From: Malus domestica
Taxonomy: Eukaryota; Streptophyta; Magnoliopsida; Rosales; Rosaceae
Reading direction: 5' to 3'
Length of the DNA: 64,000 nucleotides
NCBI RefSeq assembly: GCF_042453785.1
Contig: NC_091673.1
Location: 999,501-1,063,500, forward strand
Shown here: piece by piece, positions 1 through 12,771 of the stretch
How the letters are laid out: each line of letters begins with the position of its first letter
Position numbering within the stretch: the first letter of the stretch is position 1
Position numbers and translations under genes: made by a program
The notes under the pieces: model-generated
The model's database searches: none
Seen by the model: the letters and a program-made list of their open reading frames with translations, nothing else
What the model was told of the DNA's origin: nothing

Positions 1-3000
1 AAAATATTTTCTCCAAAAACGATTTCAATTATTTTAAAAACACATCCAAACAAGCTCTAACCCATTTTCATGTCTTCTCTAATTTTTCCGTATTTCCACT
101 CAAATGTAAAAAAAATGAATACACACACACACACACATCACAGCTAGAATTTTAGTTGATATATCATATATAGGAATTTGTCTAAACCATGAGTTATAAT
201 TTAATATATCTTCATTAGGAAGTCTTTTTCTTGGACAACTGTAAGAACGAATATTTAGAAACGAAATCAATATCATCCACCACTCAACTTTGGCATGGTT
301 TTTAATTAGTGCACATATGATAGATAGATATATGCGGGCCAAATAGGTGCCTGCCAACTAGTCGATGTATGCATATTAACGAAAGACATTCACAAGAAAT
401 ACATGCCGCTCATGTTAACTCGATCCATATCCCTTCGTGTTATTGTCATGCATCTAAATTTTTCGCATGATCCCAAAATGTCTACAACATACATGCATCT
501 AAATTTTTCGCATGTTCCCAAAATGTCTACATATATGTTGTCGTTCATCAGGCAAAATAAATCGAAAATCAACTTAAAAGACATAAATTTGACAATGCTT
601 GGAAAACTTTGAACTTTGGTCTGATTTGAGCCCGCGACTCACCATTTCGAAGAGAAGGTTATCACGAGTCAAACATAATGCTTTGCTGTGACATGAGCTT
701 TTTCAACCGAATTCTATCAATTAAAATGTGTAATAGGATTCTAAGTTTTTAGGATATTTTCGAGATTTTGTTATTTGTTTAATTCATTTCTTATTTGAAC
801 TCTTACAAAGTTGAGGACTAAAAGACACCATACAAACCTCCTTTAGGGTACTAGGGTTTGTTATCTCCCATATTATCAATCAATAAACTTTGACCCTTTT
901 TCTCTAATGATTTCCGATATCCTCATCCTTTAAGTTTTAATTTGATACTTTTTTTTTGTCGTTGAGTCTCCTTTGCTCTTGCTGCATGAAAGTAGTAATA
1001 ATATCATAGCCCATCGAGACAATTGATAAATTGGATACAGCTTGATCCTTTTACTTGCTACATCCAAATGATTCACACAAAACTAAATTCTTTTAAAATA
1101 GCGTAATTACTAGTTAAGAATCGATATTATATGGTATCAAACATTTACGTGCAACACAAGTTTGTCTATCAGCTCCCTATACCTTCCTGGACTCGATAGT
1201 ATAATTAATAAACTAATATATTGGTTAAAAAACTAAATTTTCCAGTAAGCAAGCATAATCCAAGAAGATTAAAATAATGCGGATAAAATTTTAAAGAATA
1301 AAAGTTCAAATAAAGAAAGTGTTGAAAGCGTGATGGAACTGGAAGGAAGCGAGAGATTTTCAATGTGCTTGTAACGCATGACGGTATATTACGTGTCTTT
1401 ATACAATTAGAGGGACACTTGAAGAAAAAAAAAAAAACTTTCCTCCACTTATAAAAAGACATATATAGTACCGCCTCATATTCCGATTACATTGAAAAAT
1501 CTAAGTATCAGTCTCCATCAAGTAGTTATGCTGAGAAACCTAACTCGGAAATTAAAGAAGCTTATCTGACAACCACTAGGACTCCGTGATGATTATTTAT
1601 CTGTATATTATGAATGTTAATCCCACAAATAGATAATTAAAAATGATTGTCTTGAGTATGCAGTCATGATTAGGAACAATCAAAAACATTTTAATGGCAG
1701 GAAATGCTTGCATCAATGATAGCAAATCCATTGTCTTTTTCCCATTCCTCAAATTCATCATCCTTCCTCCATAACCCTAGCTATACAACTAGTCTTTGGT
1801 TCATCATAGCTATGAGGGTAGGAATAACTTGTAAAAGTAGAGTCTACATGTATTGGATTGGTATTGCTATGGCCGTAAATTCTAAAATGGACCGGCTCAT
1901 GTCATGATTCAAGATTCTTAGTTGCTGTGTCATTAACTAAAAATTCTGATTCATTGTATGAGCTGGTCCATGTATAAAATCCCCTACTATGGCTAGCAAG
2001 TATGTAGCAACTTGGGATTGAAAAGGTAATCACTTTGAAGTGTGGTCCTAAACATGAAATTCCAAGTGCATGCAAGCTCATGAACATAATCACTACCAGT
2101 AGTACTCTTTGTTGCCTTTCGTAGCAGGGTCCAAGGGAGGAATTTGTGGGAAATCAAATGTCTCTAGACTTTTTATTATGCGGCTAATTCTTAAGAAAGG
2201 GATTGGTCTTTTGCATATAACTAGTCAACGTCATATAACCAATTCAAGTTTGTAAGTTTGTGTTTGTTTAAGAGTATACAATTATTTGAAAGTAACATAT
2301 GAGAGTTTAGGGTCCTCATAGCCTATTGCAGGCCGGTCCTGTATTCTATCTGACGGACAGTAATGACTTCAAGATTGGTCTGTAAGTCCTAATCCAGTTC
2401 AGAAATATGGGTCAGGCTAACCCAATTGTAAAAACCAAACCTTTGAGGTCTGACTTTTTCTTCCGTAGATAGATCAAACCTCAGGGGGTTCTTGTGCCAC
2501 CAACATCGTTACTAAGATGGAGCTCTCAAGCAATGACGGAGCTAACATAGGGTTATTGGCTGTTAAATTGTCATATTCTTCATTCACTGAAAAATAGTTT
2601 GTGAGTAACATAACAAAGGTTGGAATAACCTCGCATGGATTTATTTGTTTGAAAAAGGCTAACCTTTACCTTTTCAGTCTATTCTGCAACCACATTTTTC
2701 TCTTTGGAAAAAAAGAATTCCTCAAACAGCTAGATAGCTAGGACGCCTCTACAAAGTGTAAAATTAAGAGAGCGGATATATACTTGGATCAATCATCTAC
2801 GCGAACTTGTGATGCTTTGGTTTTTCCTTTTTCTTATAATAATTGGGCAAAATAAATACCTTAGTAGAAAAATGAGGTGGTTTTATTTTGTCCTTCTGAT
2901 GCTTTGATAAAGTTCAAAGTTTCCCCAGGAGAGATTCCCAAAACCAACACAACAAGCAATCCCAAGAACAATGCATGCATTTTTAATGACAACCTCTTTA

Positions 3001-3114
3001 GCATAACACTCGCACATCAAAATTATAGGAACGAAGTAGACCCATCAACCCTCATCATTAATTCCCTAGATTAATTAACTTCGCCGTCATCTGTCCTCTG
3101 ATTACTTAATTGCA
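1..3114. other. Intergenic region, no gene seen
   Basis: AT-rich DNA with no ORF resembling a plant protein; the short ORFs here have no recognisable composition or motif. It holds an AC microsatellite (about 120-138), a two-copy 45-bp tandem repeat at 447-536, and at 1-60 a stretch resembling one end of a short inverted-repeat element (compare the hairpin at 6148-6222). The promoter of the first cytochrome b561 gene should lie in the last few hundred bases. Confidence 0.6.
447..536. repeat. Two-copy 45-bp tandem repeat
   Basis: The unit beginning CATGCATCTAAATTTTTCGC at 447 recurs at 492 with one or two changes. Each copy ends in a CCCAAAATGTCTACA stretch. No function is apparent. Confidence 0.8.
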
Positions 3115-4115
3115 ATGCATACTACTATAAACTATAGATACGAACGATCAGCCTCTCGGTTGACAGTAGGTGCACACTTGTTTGGCATCTTAGGACTCAT
3201 ACTCTTGCTTGTTTGGCTCCTGCATTACCGTGGTGGCATCGACTATGATTCTGATAATTCAGATCGAGTTTTCAACGTAAGTGATCATTAACCATCACAA
3301 TCCAGCCATTACTATTTGCTTGCTTAATATTGGCTCAAGTTAAAGTTAAAGTCATTTCCTTAATTTGGCAGGTTCATCCGTTTCTTATGTTCTTCGGGTT
3401 TATTTTTTTTGCTGGTGAAGGTACGTACATATTAGGGTACTAGGGTTTAATTTCTTATACATTATACGTGTACTTATGCTTAAGTACTAATATCTGAACG
3501 AAATATTATTGCATGTATTTGATACACCAGCGATGATGGCATACAAGACCGTAATGTCGCGACACAAGGTGCAGAAGTACGTTCACGCCCTCTTACATCT
3601 GGTAGCTCTAAGTTCCGGGATATTTGGGATATGCGCTACTTTTAGATACCATGACATGAGGGACATAGATCACATGTATTCACTGCATTCATGGATTGGC
3701 TTGACCACCTTTATCTTGTACGGTTTGCAGGTACGTACGTATAAGTAATAACGAAACCTTCACTAATTAGTTAATTAAAGTAAATATATTGTTCCTTAAT
3801 TACTTAATTAAGCATGTATGCATGGTTTGATGTGGCATGCAGTGGCTGTTTGGAGCTGCTACGTTCTTGTTTTCAAGAGGTATGTCAGAGTCGTCGAGGC
3901 TCAGAATAGTTCCATGGCATATGAGTATGGGTAGGGCACTGCTGTACTTGTCGATCTGTGCTGCCCTAACTGGTCTGATGGAGAAATTCACATTCCTTAG
4001 AATTTCGAATGTGCTGGGTCGCAGGGAATCACACTTGATCAATTTCACTGGACTAGCAATCCTCCTGTTTGGCATCTTCGTCGATCTCTCTGTCGCTCTT
4101 GCCCGTTATGTGTGA
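3115..4115 (+). CDS. Cytochrome b561, ascorbate-reducible transmembrane electron carrier (copy 1)
   Basis: Four exons are supported by GT-AG borders and continuous reading frame: 3115-3276, 3372-3420, 3531-3730 and 3843-4115, giving 227 residues, the usual length for plant CYB561 proteins. The family moves electrons from cytosolic ascorbate across a membrane (tonoplast or plasma membrane) to monodehydroascorbate or ferric iron, using two haems b between six helices. Visible are the N-terminal helix with the LLHYRGG exit, the [10 protein letters not shown] stretch, LHSWIG and PWHM. Candidate haem ligands are His56, His89 (or His93), His123 and His163, at the family's spacing. The start was chosen as the only ATG giving the first helix before the 3277 donor. 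A paralogue with the same exon phases follows 0.8 kb downstream on the same strand. Family assignment is firm; membrane and substrate are not visible. Confidence 0.93.
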
Positions 4116-4928
4116 TATATAGTTTCTTAATTTAAGTCCAATCCTTTTTTTTTTCAGCTGGTTTATTCAGTTGAACACATTGGGTTGGTGTTATATATAA
4201 TGTTAATTATTTCCTATGTATAATCCTTTTTTCTTTTGGTGTGATTAATTTGAGCGAATTTATGTATTCGAGGGTTCATGTGTAAGACCAATATATTCAT
4301 TATGATATGAATTCAATTATTTTTCTATTAATGATCAGATAATGTGTTGATTCCTTAATCGGTATAAGTTTGTAAATTGTATCAGTCCCTAATATTTGGA
4401 ATCTTTTCTAACACAATTTACTTATAGAATCACCTCCTAATAGTTCGCATCTTTAATGATGATGTGACATTATTTTATCGTACAAACATCATGATCAGAA
4501 TTGTTCATTTTCTTAATCATATTCTAAAGATAATTTTTATAAAAGTTTATTCGACTTAGAGACTATATACTTAGAAAATGTATATGCTTGATTGGGGTGC
4601 TTTGTAAATGTGATTGACGACGAGTTAATTTAGCCGTACGTGACACACAGAAACAGAATGCAAAACAAACATATTCGAAGCTTTTGGCCTGGCCACCTAA
4701 AAAGATCAGCCGGCTAGACGGTTTTCCATATTCCAAATATTGCTTGGCGGCATCGATCCTTCCATATTCCAAACATTGTTTAGTTTGGGCAAATAAAACT
4801 CTAAATCTTTACATTGATTTCATCCAAACTTCCATGCTTTTCTCGTCGACACCGTTTCTCTTATGATTTAAATACAGTCCTAGTAAAGCTTGTAGCTCTT
4901 GAGAGGATTACACTCACACGTTACAACA
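4116..4928. other. Intergenic spacer between the two cytochrome b561 genes
   Basis: AT-rich spacer of about 0.8 kb that must hold the 3' end of copy 1 and the promoter of copy 2. No ORF or repeat of note was seen. An upstream in-frame start at 4899 precedes the chosen start of copy 2 but adds residues that do not resemble the family. Confidence 0.6.
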
Positions 4929-6003
4929 ATGGCAACCAAGAGTCGTAGCTACCAAATATCAGCAATCCCAGCTACAATATTTGGGCATTTGCTAGCTATA
5001 GCCATAACAATCCTGGTTCTTGTTTGGATCCTAAAGTTCCGCGGTGGCTTCGCTCTCGAAACCCTCATCAAAGAGAAAATTATAAATGTACGTTACGTAA
5101 ATTTTTAAATCTTGCATACATATCATAAGTGAAGTTTATATGATCATATCCTTCATCTCATCATATTCTTCCTCTCATCTTTCACAGGTTCATACGTTTC
5201 TAATGGTGGTTGGGTTTATATTGATCGGTGGAGAAGGTAATCATATTGGAGCTCACTAGGTCAAAAAAATGTGTCTATAACCTTGCTAGAACAAATGTGC
5301 CCTCTTCACAGTTCATATTAGTTTAAAGTAGACTATCGTTTATATAAAAAAAACATTGCTAAATATCCCTAGAATATTAAGGACTGATCTGATGGGGTAG
5401 CAATTTATTGGTGCAGCAATCATGGCATACAAGACAGTCCAAGGGGAAAGGAACACGCAAAAAGGGGCGCACCTGATATTGCATCTTCTAGCTCTGGTGG
5501 CTATAATTTTTGGGTTTTACTGTGCCATCAAGTTTGATCACGAATCCGGAGTTCAACATTTTCTTACCTTACATTCCTGGCTCGGCATAATCACCATCTC
5601 GTTATTTGGTCTTCAGGTAATACTGACACCTTACGATACTTAAAATACGTCAACACCTTATGGCGTCATGTCACTTTTGCGGAGAAGCGCCTCTTATTAA
5701 CTAAATGATCATACACTTATATTAATGCTTGTTTTCCAGTACTTGTTTGGCTTCGTGCTGTATGTGTTTCCGGGTGGCGACAAGTCGTCGAGGGGAAATT
5801 TTATGCCATGGCACACATTTTTCGGGATGGTGGTATTTCTGCTAGCAGTGTGCACGGCTGAGACAGGGTTGCTGGAGAGGTTCCTTTTCTTGGGCGTAAT
5901 AAAAATGAATGAACAAGTACTGATAGTCAACTTCATTGGCCTTTTGCTCTTTCTCTTTGCAGCCACCGTCAGCCTCACCGCCCTCCTCCCTGGGCCTTAC
6001 TAA
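4929..6003 (+). CDS. Cytochrome b561, ascorbate-reducible transmembrane electron carrier (copy 2)
   Basis: Four exons with GT-AG borders: 4929-5087, 5188-5236, 5417-5616 and 5740-6003, encoding 223 residues. Exons 2 and 3 have exactly the same lengths (49 and 200 bases) and phases as in copy 1, so the two arose by tandem duplication. The protein keeps the CYB561 landmarks: LKFRGG after helix 1, the VHTFLM histidine, GGEAIMAYKTV, GAHLILHLLAL, LHSWLG, and MPWHTFFGM, which together supply the four haem-ligand histidines. It also has the FPGGDKSS loop, closer to typical plant CYB561 than the FSRGMSESS of copy 1. Expected role is transmembrane electron transfer from ascorbate. The ATG at 4929 was preferred to the in-frame one at 4899 because homologous N-termini begin just before the first helix. 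Confidence 0.93.
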
Positions 6004-7514
6004 TTGATCATACCAATTATTCATCTTTACCTGAGTATTTTCTCTTGTCAATATGTTGTTTTGAGACGAATTAGTTTTGTTGTGTTTTTTTTTATACAAC
6101 GTTATATTTACGCTAAGAAGTGGAAAATAACAATGAGTAGTAGTGTTAGGGCTCATTGGAAATGTTTTTAAAATAATTGAAAGCGCTTTCAGTTATTTTA
6201 AAAGTACTTCTAAATGAGCCCTTAAATATTAGTTCATTACCACATTCATAAAAATTTGTTGAGCCATATGGCTAGCCTATTTGTATACTTAAATTAATAA
6301 AGCAATGCACATTCAAGAAAGATTATTCTCATCTTACTTTACATCGTAAGTAGATCAGTACCGTTTTACTTTTAGCATAAGTTTCTCATTCTTTTCGACA
6401 TGTGTATATGTTGTATTTTGCAAATCTACAATCACAAAGTAAGATGCTTTTAATTTAAGTGATTACCAATATTTGCTTTTATATTCGAGATCTGTGTTTG
6501 AATCTGCTTCCAATATAAAAGCAAAACCTGAAATCACTAAGTAATGATGGTGTTTTTGAACCCACAACATTATTAGTTTTAACAATGGTGGAAGTGGTGG
6601 CACCAATGCAGTTTTTCTTGGTGCAAGCGGAGTTTGCATACAGACTTTTTTTTCTCACCGTGTGATTTGATCAAGCGGCTGAAACTGAGTGATTTGGTGA
6701 CCGGTTTTGATACAAAGTGGGAAGTTTTGTGTAAAAAAAATAGGCGGTTGTGATGCGAAATATGATGTTTTGTGTAAAAAAATAGCTGTGATTCAGGTGT
6801 TTTTGAATAAGACGGAGCAAATCTTTGCATTAGAAAATAAAGGCTTTGTACAATGCCTCACACTAGAAGATACGTCCTTGCATTGTTTATATAAGGTTGT
6901 GCACACATAGGTGCTATGTAATGTGCCACCGTTGAGCGCTCATGTGTGTGTGTATATATATATATATTGTCGTTACGGAGAAATTCTTATGTTCACCAGA
7001 GGACAGCCTCATTTGTACGGCCACACGTGGAATTTTGTAATGGACTACAATGCAGAAGGTGGTCTTGCTTAATTGTGTGTATGAGCATGCGAAAGACAAT
7101 CTTCCTCCAGACGGACACAAGAATCTCTCGTTGCTATGGCAAAGAGGGAGGTAGAGGGAGGCCTTGTGCAGCGTTGCTATGCTCAACCACTGTTATCCAG
7201 GAGAATTTTTTTAGTGTGCGGGAAACACAGCCTGTACACTCCATGTCATAAACCAACTTGTAATATGACACTTGATGTACCAAACTGCGTTCCTAGCACA
7301 CTGGAAAATCTCTCGAGGCAGAGCATATGCAGATGGAATGATGCCAGCACTAGCTATATAATCAATTGAAGAATAAGGTTCGAATTCCACAATGCGAGAC
7401 AATCTTTCACTTTGATTAAAATAACAAGCAGAATCCAAAACTGAATAACACTAATCAATATACTTAACACAGTCAGCACCATTGTTAAAAAAGAATTAAA
7501 TAAAAGAACAGAAA
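6004..7514. other. Intergenic region between cytochrome b561 pair and OBE3-like gene
   Basis: Holds the hairpin MITE at 6148-6222 and a GT/TA microsatellite near 6947-6967. The small ORFs of 60-100 codons overlap each other in several frames and have no plant-protein features. It should contain the 3' ends of both convergent flanking genes. Confidence 0.55.
6148..6222. mobile_element. Short hairpin MITE-like element
   Basis: The sequence starts GGGCTCATTGGAAATG and ends in its near reverse complement, TACTTCTAAATGAGCCC. The centre GAAAGCGCTTTC is itself a palindrome, so the whole 75 bases can fold into one hairpin. This is the form of a strongly deleted miniature inverted-repeat transposon. 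Related stretches occur at 1-60 and 55615-55830. Confidence 0.7.
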
Positions 7515-10500
7515 CTAGACCCTTTGCTGCTTTGTTGCTTCCATTCTCTCCAACAAGCCAGCAATCTCAGCTTGCATTCTAGTTTTCATGTTGTAGTAAT
7601 CGCAATGTGAACTTTCCAAAATTTTCAGCTCCTCCAGTTTCTTCCTTCGCTTTTCCTCCGTCTCTTTCAGACACAATTTGGAAAACTTTCCGGCGTACTC
7701 TTCCTCCAGCTTCTCTGTCTTTGTCCGTATCATCTGATGGTACCCTTCTGCCTCTCTCCGCGCTTCATCAGCCTTGCTCTGGAACATTCTAGCTTCCGCT
7801 TCCTTTATCCTCACTACGCTTTCCAAGCTCTCAAACCCGTCTATTTTTGGTAATGTTCCAAACTGGAACTCATCCTCATTGCTTATATGGGACGATTTGA
7901 GGGGGTTCTGACGGGTATCATTAGACAGCGAATCACATTGCATACTAGAACTAGTGTTGTAAACAGCATATTTAGGAGGTACAGAAACAGATTGTGAAAA
8001 AGGGGTCGAATCTTTTCTCAGGCAGGCTTGAGAAGCAGCCAACTCTTTTGTGGATATGGTAGAAGCAGGATATTCTGACACTCCATCTGTATCTATTTAA
8101 AAGGAAAAGCAAATCCAGATTTAGGCATGAACAGATACTGAATAACACATATATCTAAGTCGAGGAAGAAACATTTAGAATGAGTATATAAGCAAACAGT
8201 TCAACTCAAGCTGCATCGAGGAGATTCAAATCAAAAGTGAAACCAGAAGGAAAGAAGAAAATAGGCCAACACAACAAAAAAGTAAGCTGTAGAGATTAAA
8301 ATGGTTTTTAACAGCCACAGGCATATGATCCTCATTGTAGCTATGCAGACAGCCAGTCACAAGCCTCAAGTAATCAACTCGGACAAGGCTCAAGTAATCA
8401 ACTCAGAGTATTCTATTTGACATAGTTCATATTACGCTAGCCTCCAATACGTGCATAGAGTACCCAATCAAGTTCCTTGATTGGACTCGTACAATAGACC
8501 TTCAGTGATTGTTTTCTAATTTGATAAAGTAACATTATGCTACAGTAGTATACGGCGAGCTGAAGATTATATAGAATTATCATCTCTATGGTTTTATATT
8601 CAACATGTGAAGAAATAAAAGGTTGTGTGGTGTTTCTAATACAAAGATTGCTAGTTACGTTTTCTCCAAGACACTCTTTATCATCTACCTTAACATTTCA
8701 CTTTGGTACATCAATACATTGCCCACATTAATGCCCAACATTTGTCCCATAAACAGTAGCTGACCAAATGGCAATTCGTCGAATTTTTGTTTACATCTAT
8801 TTAGTATGCTTTTTGTCACAATAGTTATAAGTCATTCTTAACATGCAAGGAATAAGCCACACTTATGCATAAGCAGTTCATACTCCCCCACTGGACTAGC
8901 AGAAGACAAACAATTTGAAAGTAACAGAATCACATACAAGTTGAAATAGAAAACCGAAGAGGGTGACTTACAGTTAAAGAACTGAATAATGAAACTGCAG
9001 GCGTCTGAAGGAGACATCAATTGGCTTCCAAGCTTGGAGATGATCTCCTCAGCCTTAATATGCAGTTCCCGGCCTTTAAAATCGTCGCTTCTCCTAAAAA
9101 TCTTCTTAACACAGTCAAGCTCCTTGATAAGGGTCTCTAGTCCCCAGTCTTTTGCACAGCACAGAAACACATCCTTGACAAAACCAAACATTTCCGAAGC
9201 ATGGCCGCATCCAATGCAATGAAATTGCATCTCAGTTGTCCCAGAGGGACCTTTCAAGCTAGGACCTGGTTTAATGAGGTTCCTCTGAATACCACAAGCA
9301 GCGTGACACCAATGCGAACAAACATCACAGCCAACCCAACCACAAGTATTATTGGCACAGTCGAAATTCAAACACACAGGACACATGCAGGAACTACAAA
9401 ACCCCTTATTTGCAGAGCAAATTTTGCAGTCACAATCATCAACAGGCAATAAGCTCTTGCAATTCACATTCTTACACCTCATAAACGAGAAAATCTCCAC
9501 CAGCTCGGTTGCTGGAAGGCGGTTTTTCCCAGATACAAAGTTCCCGAGTCCCATTTTCACAGCAACCAACATCTCCAATTGATCCTTCTGACATTTAGAG
9601 AGATTCTCCTTTGTAAGATCAGACCTTCTCTGAAGCCGGTTTTGAAGGCTCACCAATTCTTCCTTCTTCTCCGGCGTGGATATCAGATTCTTCAAGTATT
9701 CCTTAGTTGATAAGAGCATTTCCTCACGAAGCTCTTGAACTGTCTGAGCCATGACAGTAACAGATTCCGAAACAACTTCGTGAAGAATTCTCTCCGGTCT
9801 AGAAAGTTTCCTGGCTCTCCCACCAACATCCATACTCTCCAATCCTCTCAAACTTTCAGAACCTCTCCCTCTAGAATCCCCAGAAAGGGTATCGATTGTC
9901 GGCTTAGCAGGCAATTCAGATGGAAAAAAGGAAAGGTTATCAGAGCTAGTTGTCCTATAAACACTGTTATTATTACAAGAATCCTTACGATTACTCTGCA
10001 TCATTGACAAAATCCCGCCGCCGTGATTCGACAAACCAACTCCATCTCCAATCGGCTTAAACCTGCTATGAACAGACCCATTAGTCCCCTCCCCACAGTT
10101 ATAAATTTGATCATCTTTCCCAACAGAATAATCGAAATCCGTCGAATTTCGGGTAAGCGAGCAACTGGGGTTGTGGGAAAATGGGTGGGAGTAAGAGTAC
10201 GACAATGAAGCTGCTGTGAAATCATTGGAGCAGGTTGTCTGTGTGTTGTTAGCAGACGGCGCCAACGACTGTATGCTTCTACTCGGCCGCAGCATCGCCG
10301 GAGGATCGCCATTCTGCAAGGCGTTTGAGGCGGTGAGAGAGAGAGATACCTCCGGCAAGGCTAGAGAGAGATTCAAAGTCTCGAGCTTTGGCTTTTTGTC
10401 GTCCCTGCTTTCTCTCTCCGCCTCCTCCGCAAGCTCTCGCTTCGAGCAATTCAACCTGGTTTCGTTCAAATTAAGGAAATCTCTCTCTACCCATTTGTTA

Positions 10501-10859
10501 GAATTCTCCGAAACCATGGCTTCTTTACCTTTGAAACTCTCTTTCTCCAACGAAGTCAGCAAATTTGCGCCGGCGAACTCCTTCTCGAGAAAACCCAGTT
10601 TGGAATTGTCGCAGAGGTAGCTGAGAGTCAGCTCCTGGGAACTTAAATTTCCAGTCTTTGAGGGTTTTGATTGGAACCCATCAGAACCCATGTCTGATTC
10701 TCTGAGAAATCCGAACCCCTTTTCGGAGAATCCCATTTTCTCTTCTGGGTTGTGTTTATTTTGCTTGGAGATATGGCGAGTGACCTTGCTCTGAGACGCC
10801 TCGTCGGCGGCAAGATTCCCATTCGCTCGATCCATGTCACCAAATACGGCCTTATTCAC
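7515..10859 (-). CDS. OBE3: OBERON3/TITANIA1-type PHD-finger and coiled-coil protein
   Basis: Two exons on the minus strand: 10859-8972 and 8086-7515. The second acceptor could instead lie 6 bases upstream, adding two residues. The protein is about 819 residues against roughly 730 in Arabidopsis OBE3. OBERON/TITANIA proteins are nuclear chromatin readers needed for root and shoot meristem establishment, acting with auxin signalling. Seen here: an N-terminal acidic/serine-rich region with ETLNLSLALPEVSLSLTAS, a helical OBERON domain, and a Cys/His-rich PHD-type cluster (roughly residues 470-565, including CKICSANKGFCSSCMCPVC and CDVCSHWCHAACG). A C-terminal charged coiled coil (about 725-800) follows. 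The stretch NSTDFDYSVGKDDQ and the ending of the PHD part fit OBE3 better than OBE1/OBE2. The leader (10860-10975) is rich in GAGA repeats. The ORF reading past 8972 is intron read-through and was not used. Confidence 0.9.
8087..8971 (-). other. Intron of the OBE3-like gene
   Basis: An 885-base intron. On the minus strand the donor is GTAAGT immediately after the AACT of the last coding codons at 8972, and the acceptor is ATACAG ending at 8087. Nothing else was recognised inside it. Confidence 0.8.
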
Positions 10860-10975
10860 AGAGAGAGGGAGAGAGAGAGAGGACTTACCAGGTAAGAGAG
10901 AGATATAGGGAGGAAAGAGTGTCTGTGAAGACGAGAGGAAGTGAAAGAGAAACAGAGAGGAAAAGGTCTACAGGG
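10860..10975 (-). promoter_or_regulatory. GAGA-rich leader/promoter-proximal region of the OBE3-like gene
   Basis: Immediately upstream of the OBE3-like start codon the plus strand carries dense GAGAGA runs (10861-10882 and scattered to about 10960), that is CTCTCT on the transcript strand. Such tracts are common in plant 5' leaders and can bind BPC-type GAGA factors; binding here is inference. Confidence 0.45.
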
Positions 10976-12602
10976 GCTGTTTGGAAATTAGTAAAGAATC
11001 TGAGGGTGTGTTTGTCAACTGATTCCTTCAGCCCACCATTACTGAAATCTCAGTATCTGTAAATCTGCAACGGGAGGAGCCCCAGCGGCTGGATTTTTCA
11101 AGCGTTTACACCAGAAAACGGCGATTCGTTTTTCTGGCTTTGATCTGAAATTACCGAACTGGCCATCTGAATTTGGTGGAATTACTCTATGCAATGCTTT
11201 GAGTCATCTTTTTCTTGGTAAAGACCTTGACTGGAGTCTAGGGGTGGTGCTGCTGGAAGGGGACGACTTTTTGTATTTATGGAGAAACATATGAATTAAC
11301 ATTTAATTAGAGCATAATTAAATCCTTAAAAAGGTGCTTAATTGCTTTCAATTATGAGTCAAGGTTTAGCTAGTATTTTCTAGTGTCGGATATTCAAACG
11401 GTACTCTATATGTTATAATATAAGTAGAGATAATTTATTTTTTAGTATTTTTATTCTTATATTATGACACATGGAGTACTCCTTGAATACTATACACTTT
11501 GAAAGTTTTATCCTTTCCTTCCTGGTAAAGGGTTACAAGTTCAAGAAATTTTCATGTGTACTTGAAACTCTTGTCACGTAAATGTTATAATGAATTAAGG
11601 ACATTGTTAATAAATTTTACTTTTAAGATAGTATCACAGTTTAATAATATTTTTCTTCGTTTATAAAGTCATGGCTCTCGTAAACGATGAGTTATATACC
11701 CTCCATTATATAAATGTTGTTACAAAGTACACTGACAAGATCAACTTACCTCAATTGCCATTTTTCATCGAAGGGAAAGTGTGAAATAAGGAAAATGTCA
11801 TGGACTTTCTGAAAATTAGGGGACATGAATAATGTAGCTTAATTGCTATCTGAATCCTGAGCTAAGATATTTTTGGTCAAATGAAATCAAGTTTAGCTGT
11901 CATGGTTGAGATTAATAGAAATTAGGTGCTTCATTGTGTGTTAATTAATCTCAACTCAGTTGGAGAGCCACATATTCTAGTCACTAATCAAGAATATGGC
12001 TTCCGTCAAATCGGAAAACAACTTTGCTAAAAAAGATTGCCAGAATTATTCTTTTGACTTGGAGATGGAATTATAAAATGTTTCACACAATCGCATGAAA
12101 TTTTGTAAGCATATCCTGAAGGTAGTCAACAACATGATTTTGGTATATTGGTGAACTTCTCGAATTCAAAGAATATTAACCAAAGCACATAATCCATTTT
12201 TTTATATGAAGGAACAAAGTATTGTCCTTAAAGACTTCCATTTTATATGACCCTCGATTCTAAACTAAGTGACATACGTTGAAGTTTTCTGTTTAAAGTG
12301 TTATCTGAACTATCTATTAACAGAATCATCTTTGTGTATGAAAACCAATTAGCCTTTCATTTGGAGGTATATTTTTGGCACAGTTGCATCGCTTTTGTGG
12401 GCACTGAATATAGACACCTACATTTAACACCCGTGCATAAGAAATGGTGTATATTGTGATTTTTTTAATTTTTTTAGTAGCGTCAACACATGTTGGCAAT
12501 AAAAAACAATATTGTTGTAATGAATGTGATATATTAATCGGGATCACTTTCGTAAATATCATATCGTCTTTAAAAAGAATAACCAATATACATACTAGTG
12601 TA

Positions 12603-12771
12603 AAAAAGGTCGTACCCAGTGCACAAGGCTCCCGCTTTACGCAGGGTCTGGGAGAGGTGAATGTCGGCTAACCTTACCCCCATTTATGGAGAGGTTGCTC
12701 CCAAGTCTCGAACCCGAGACCTACCGCTCATGGACGAATGCACTTGCCATCGCACCAAGTGCGACCTCTAG
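12603..12771 (-). mobile_element. Au-type tRNA-derived SINE with perfect target-site duplication
   Basis: Read on the minus strand the element begins GAGGTCGCACTTGGTGCGAT, carries a pol III B box GTTCGAGAC (plus-strand 12705-12713) and ends in a short T run, which is the layout and wording of the Au SINE family of flowering plants. It is flanked by a perfect 16-bp duplication, TATACATACTAGTGTA, at 12587-12602 and 12772-12787. This fixes the borders and shows it inserted by target-primed reverse transcription, the usual SINE route. Confidence 0.92.

Noticed and set aside
7515-8081. A separate 188-codon coiled-coil gene
   Set aside because: It has no ATG at its start and is the second exon of the OBE3-like gene in the correct phase.
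8838-8971. C-terminal extension of the OBE3-like protein by read-through
   Set aside because: The codons after FIIQFFN follow a perfect GTAAGT donor, and the next exon at 8086 restores the family's C-terminal coiled coil.
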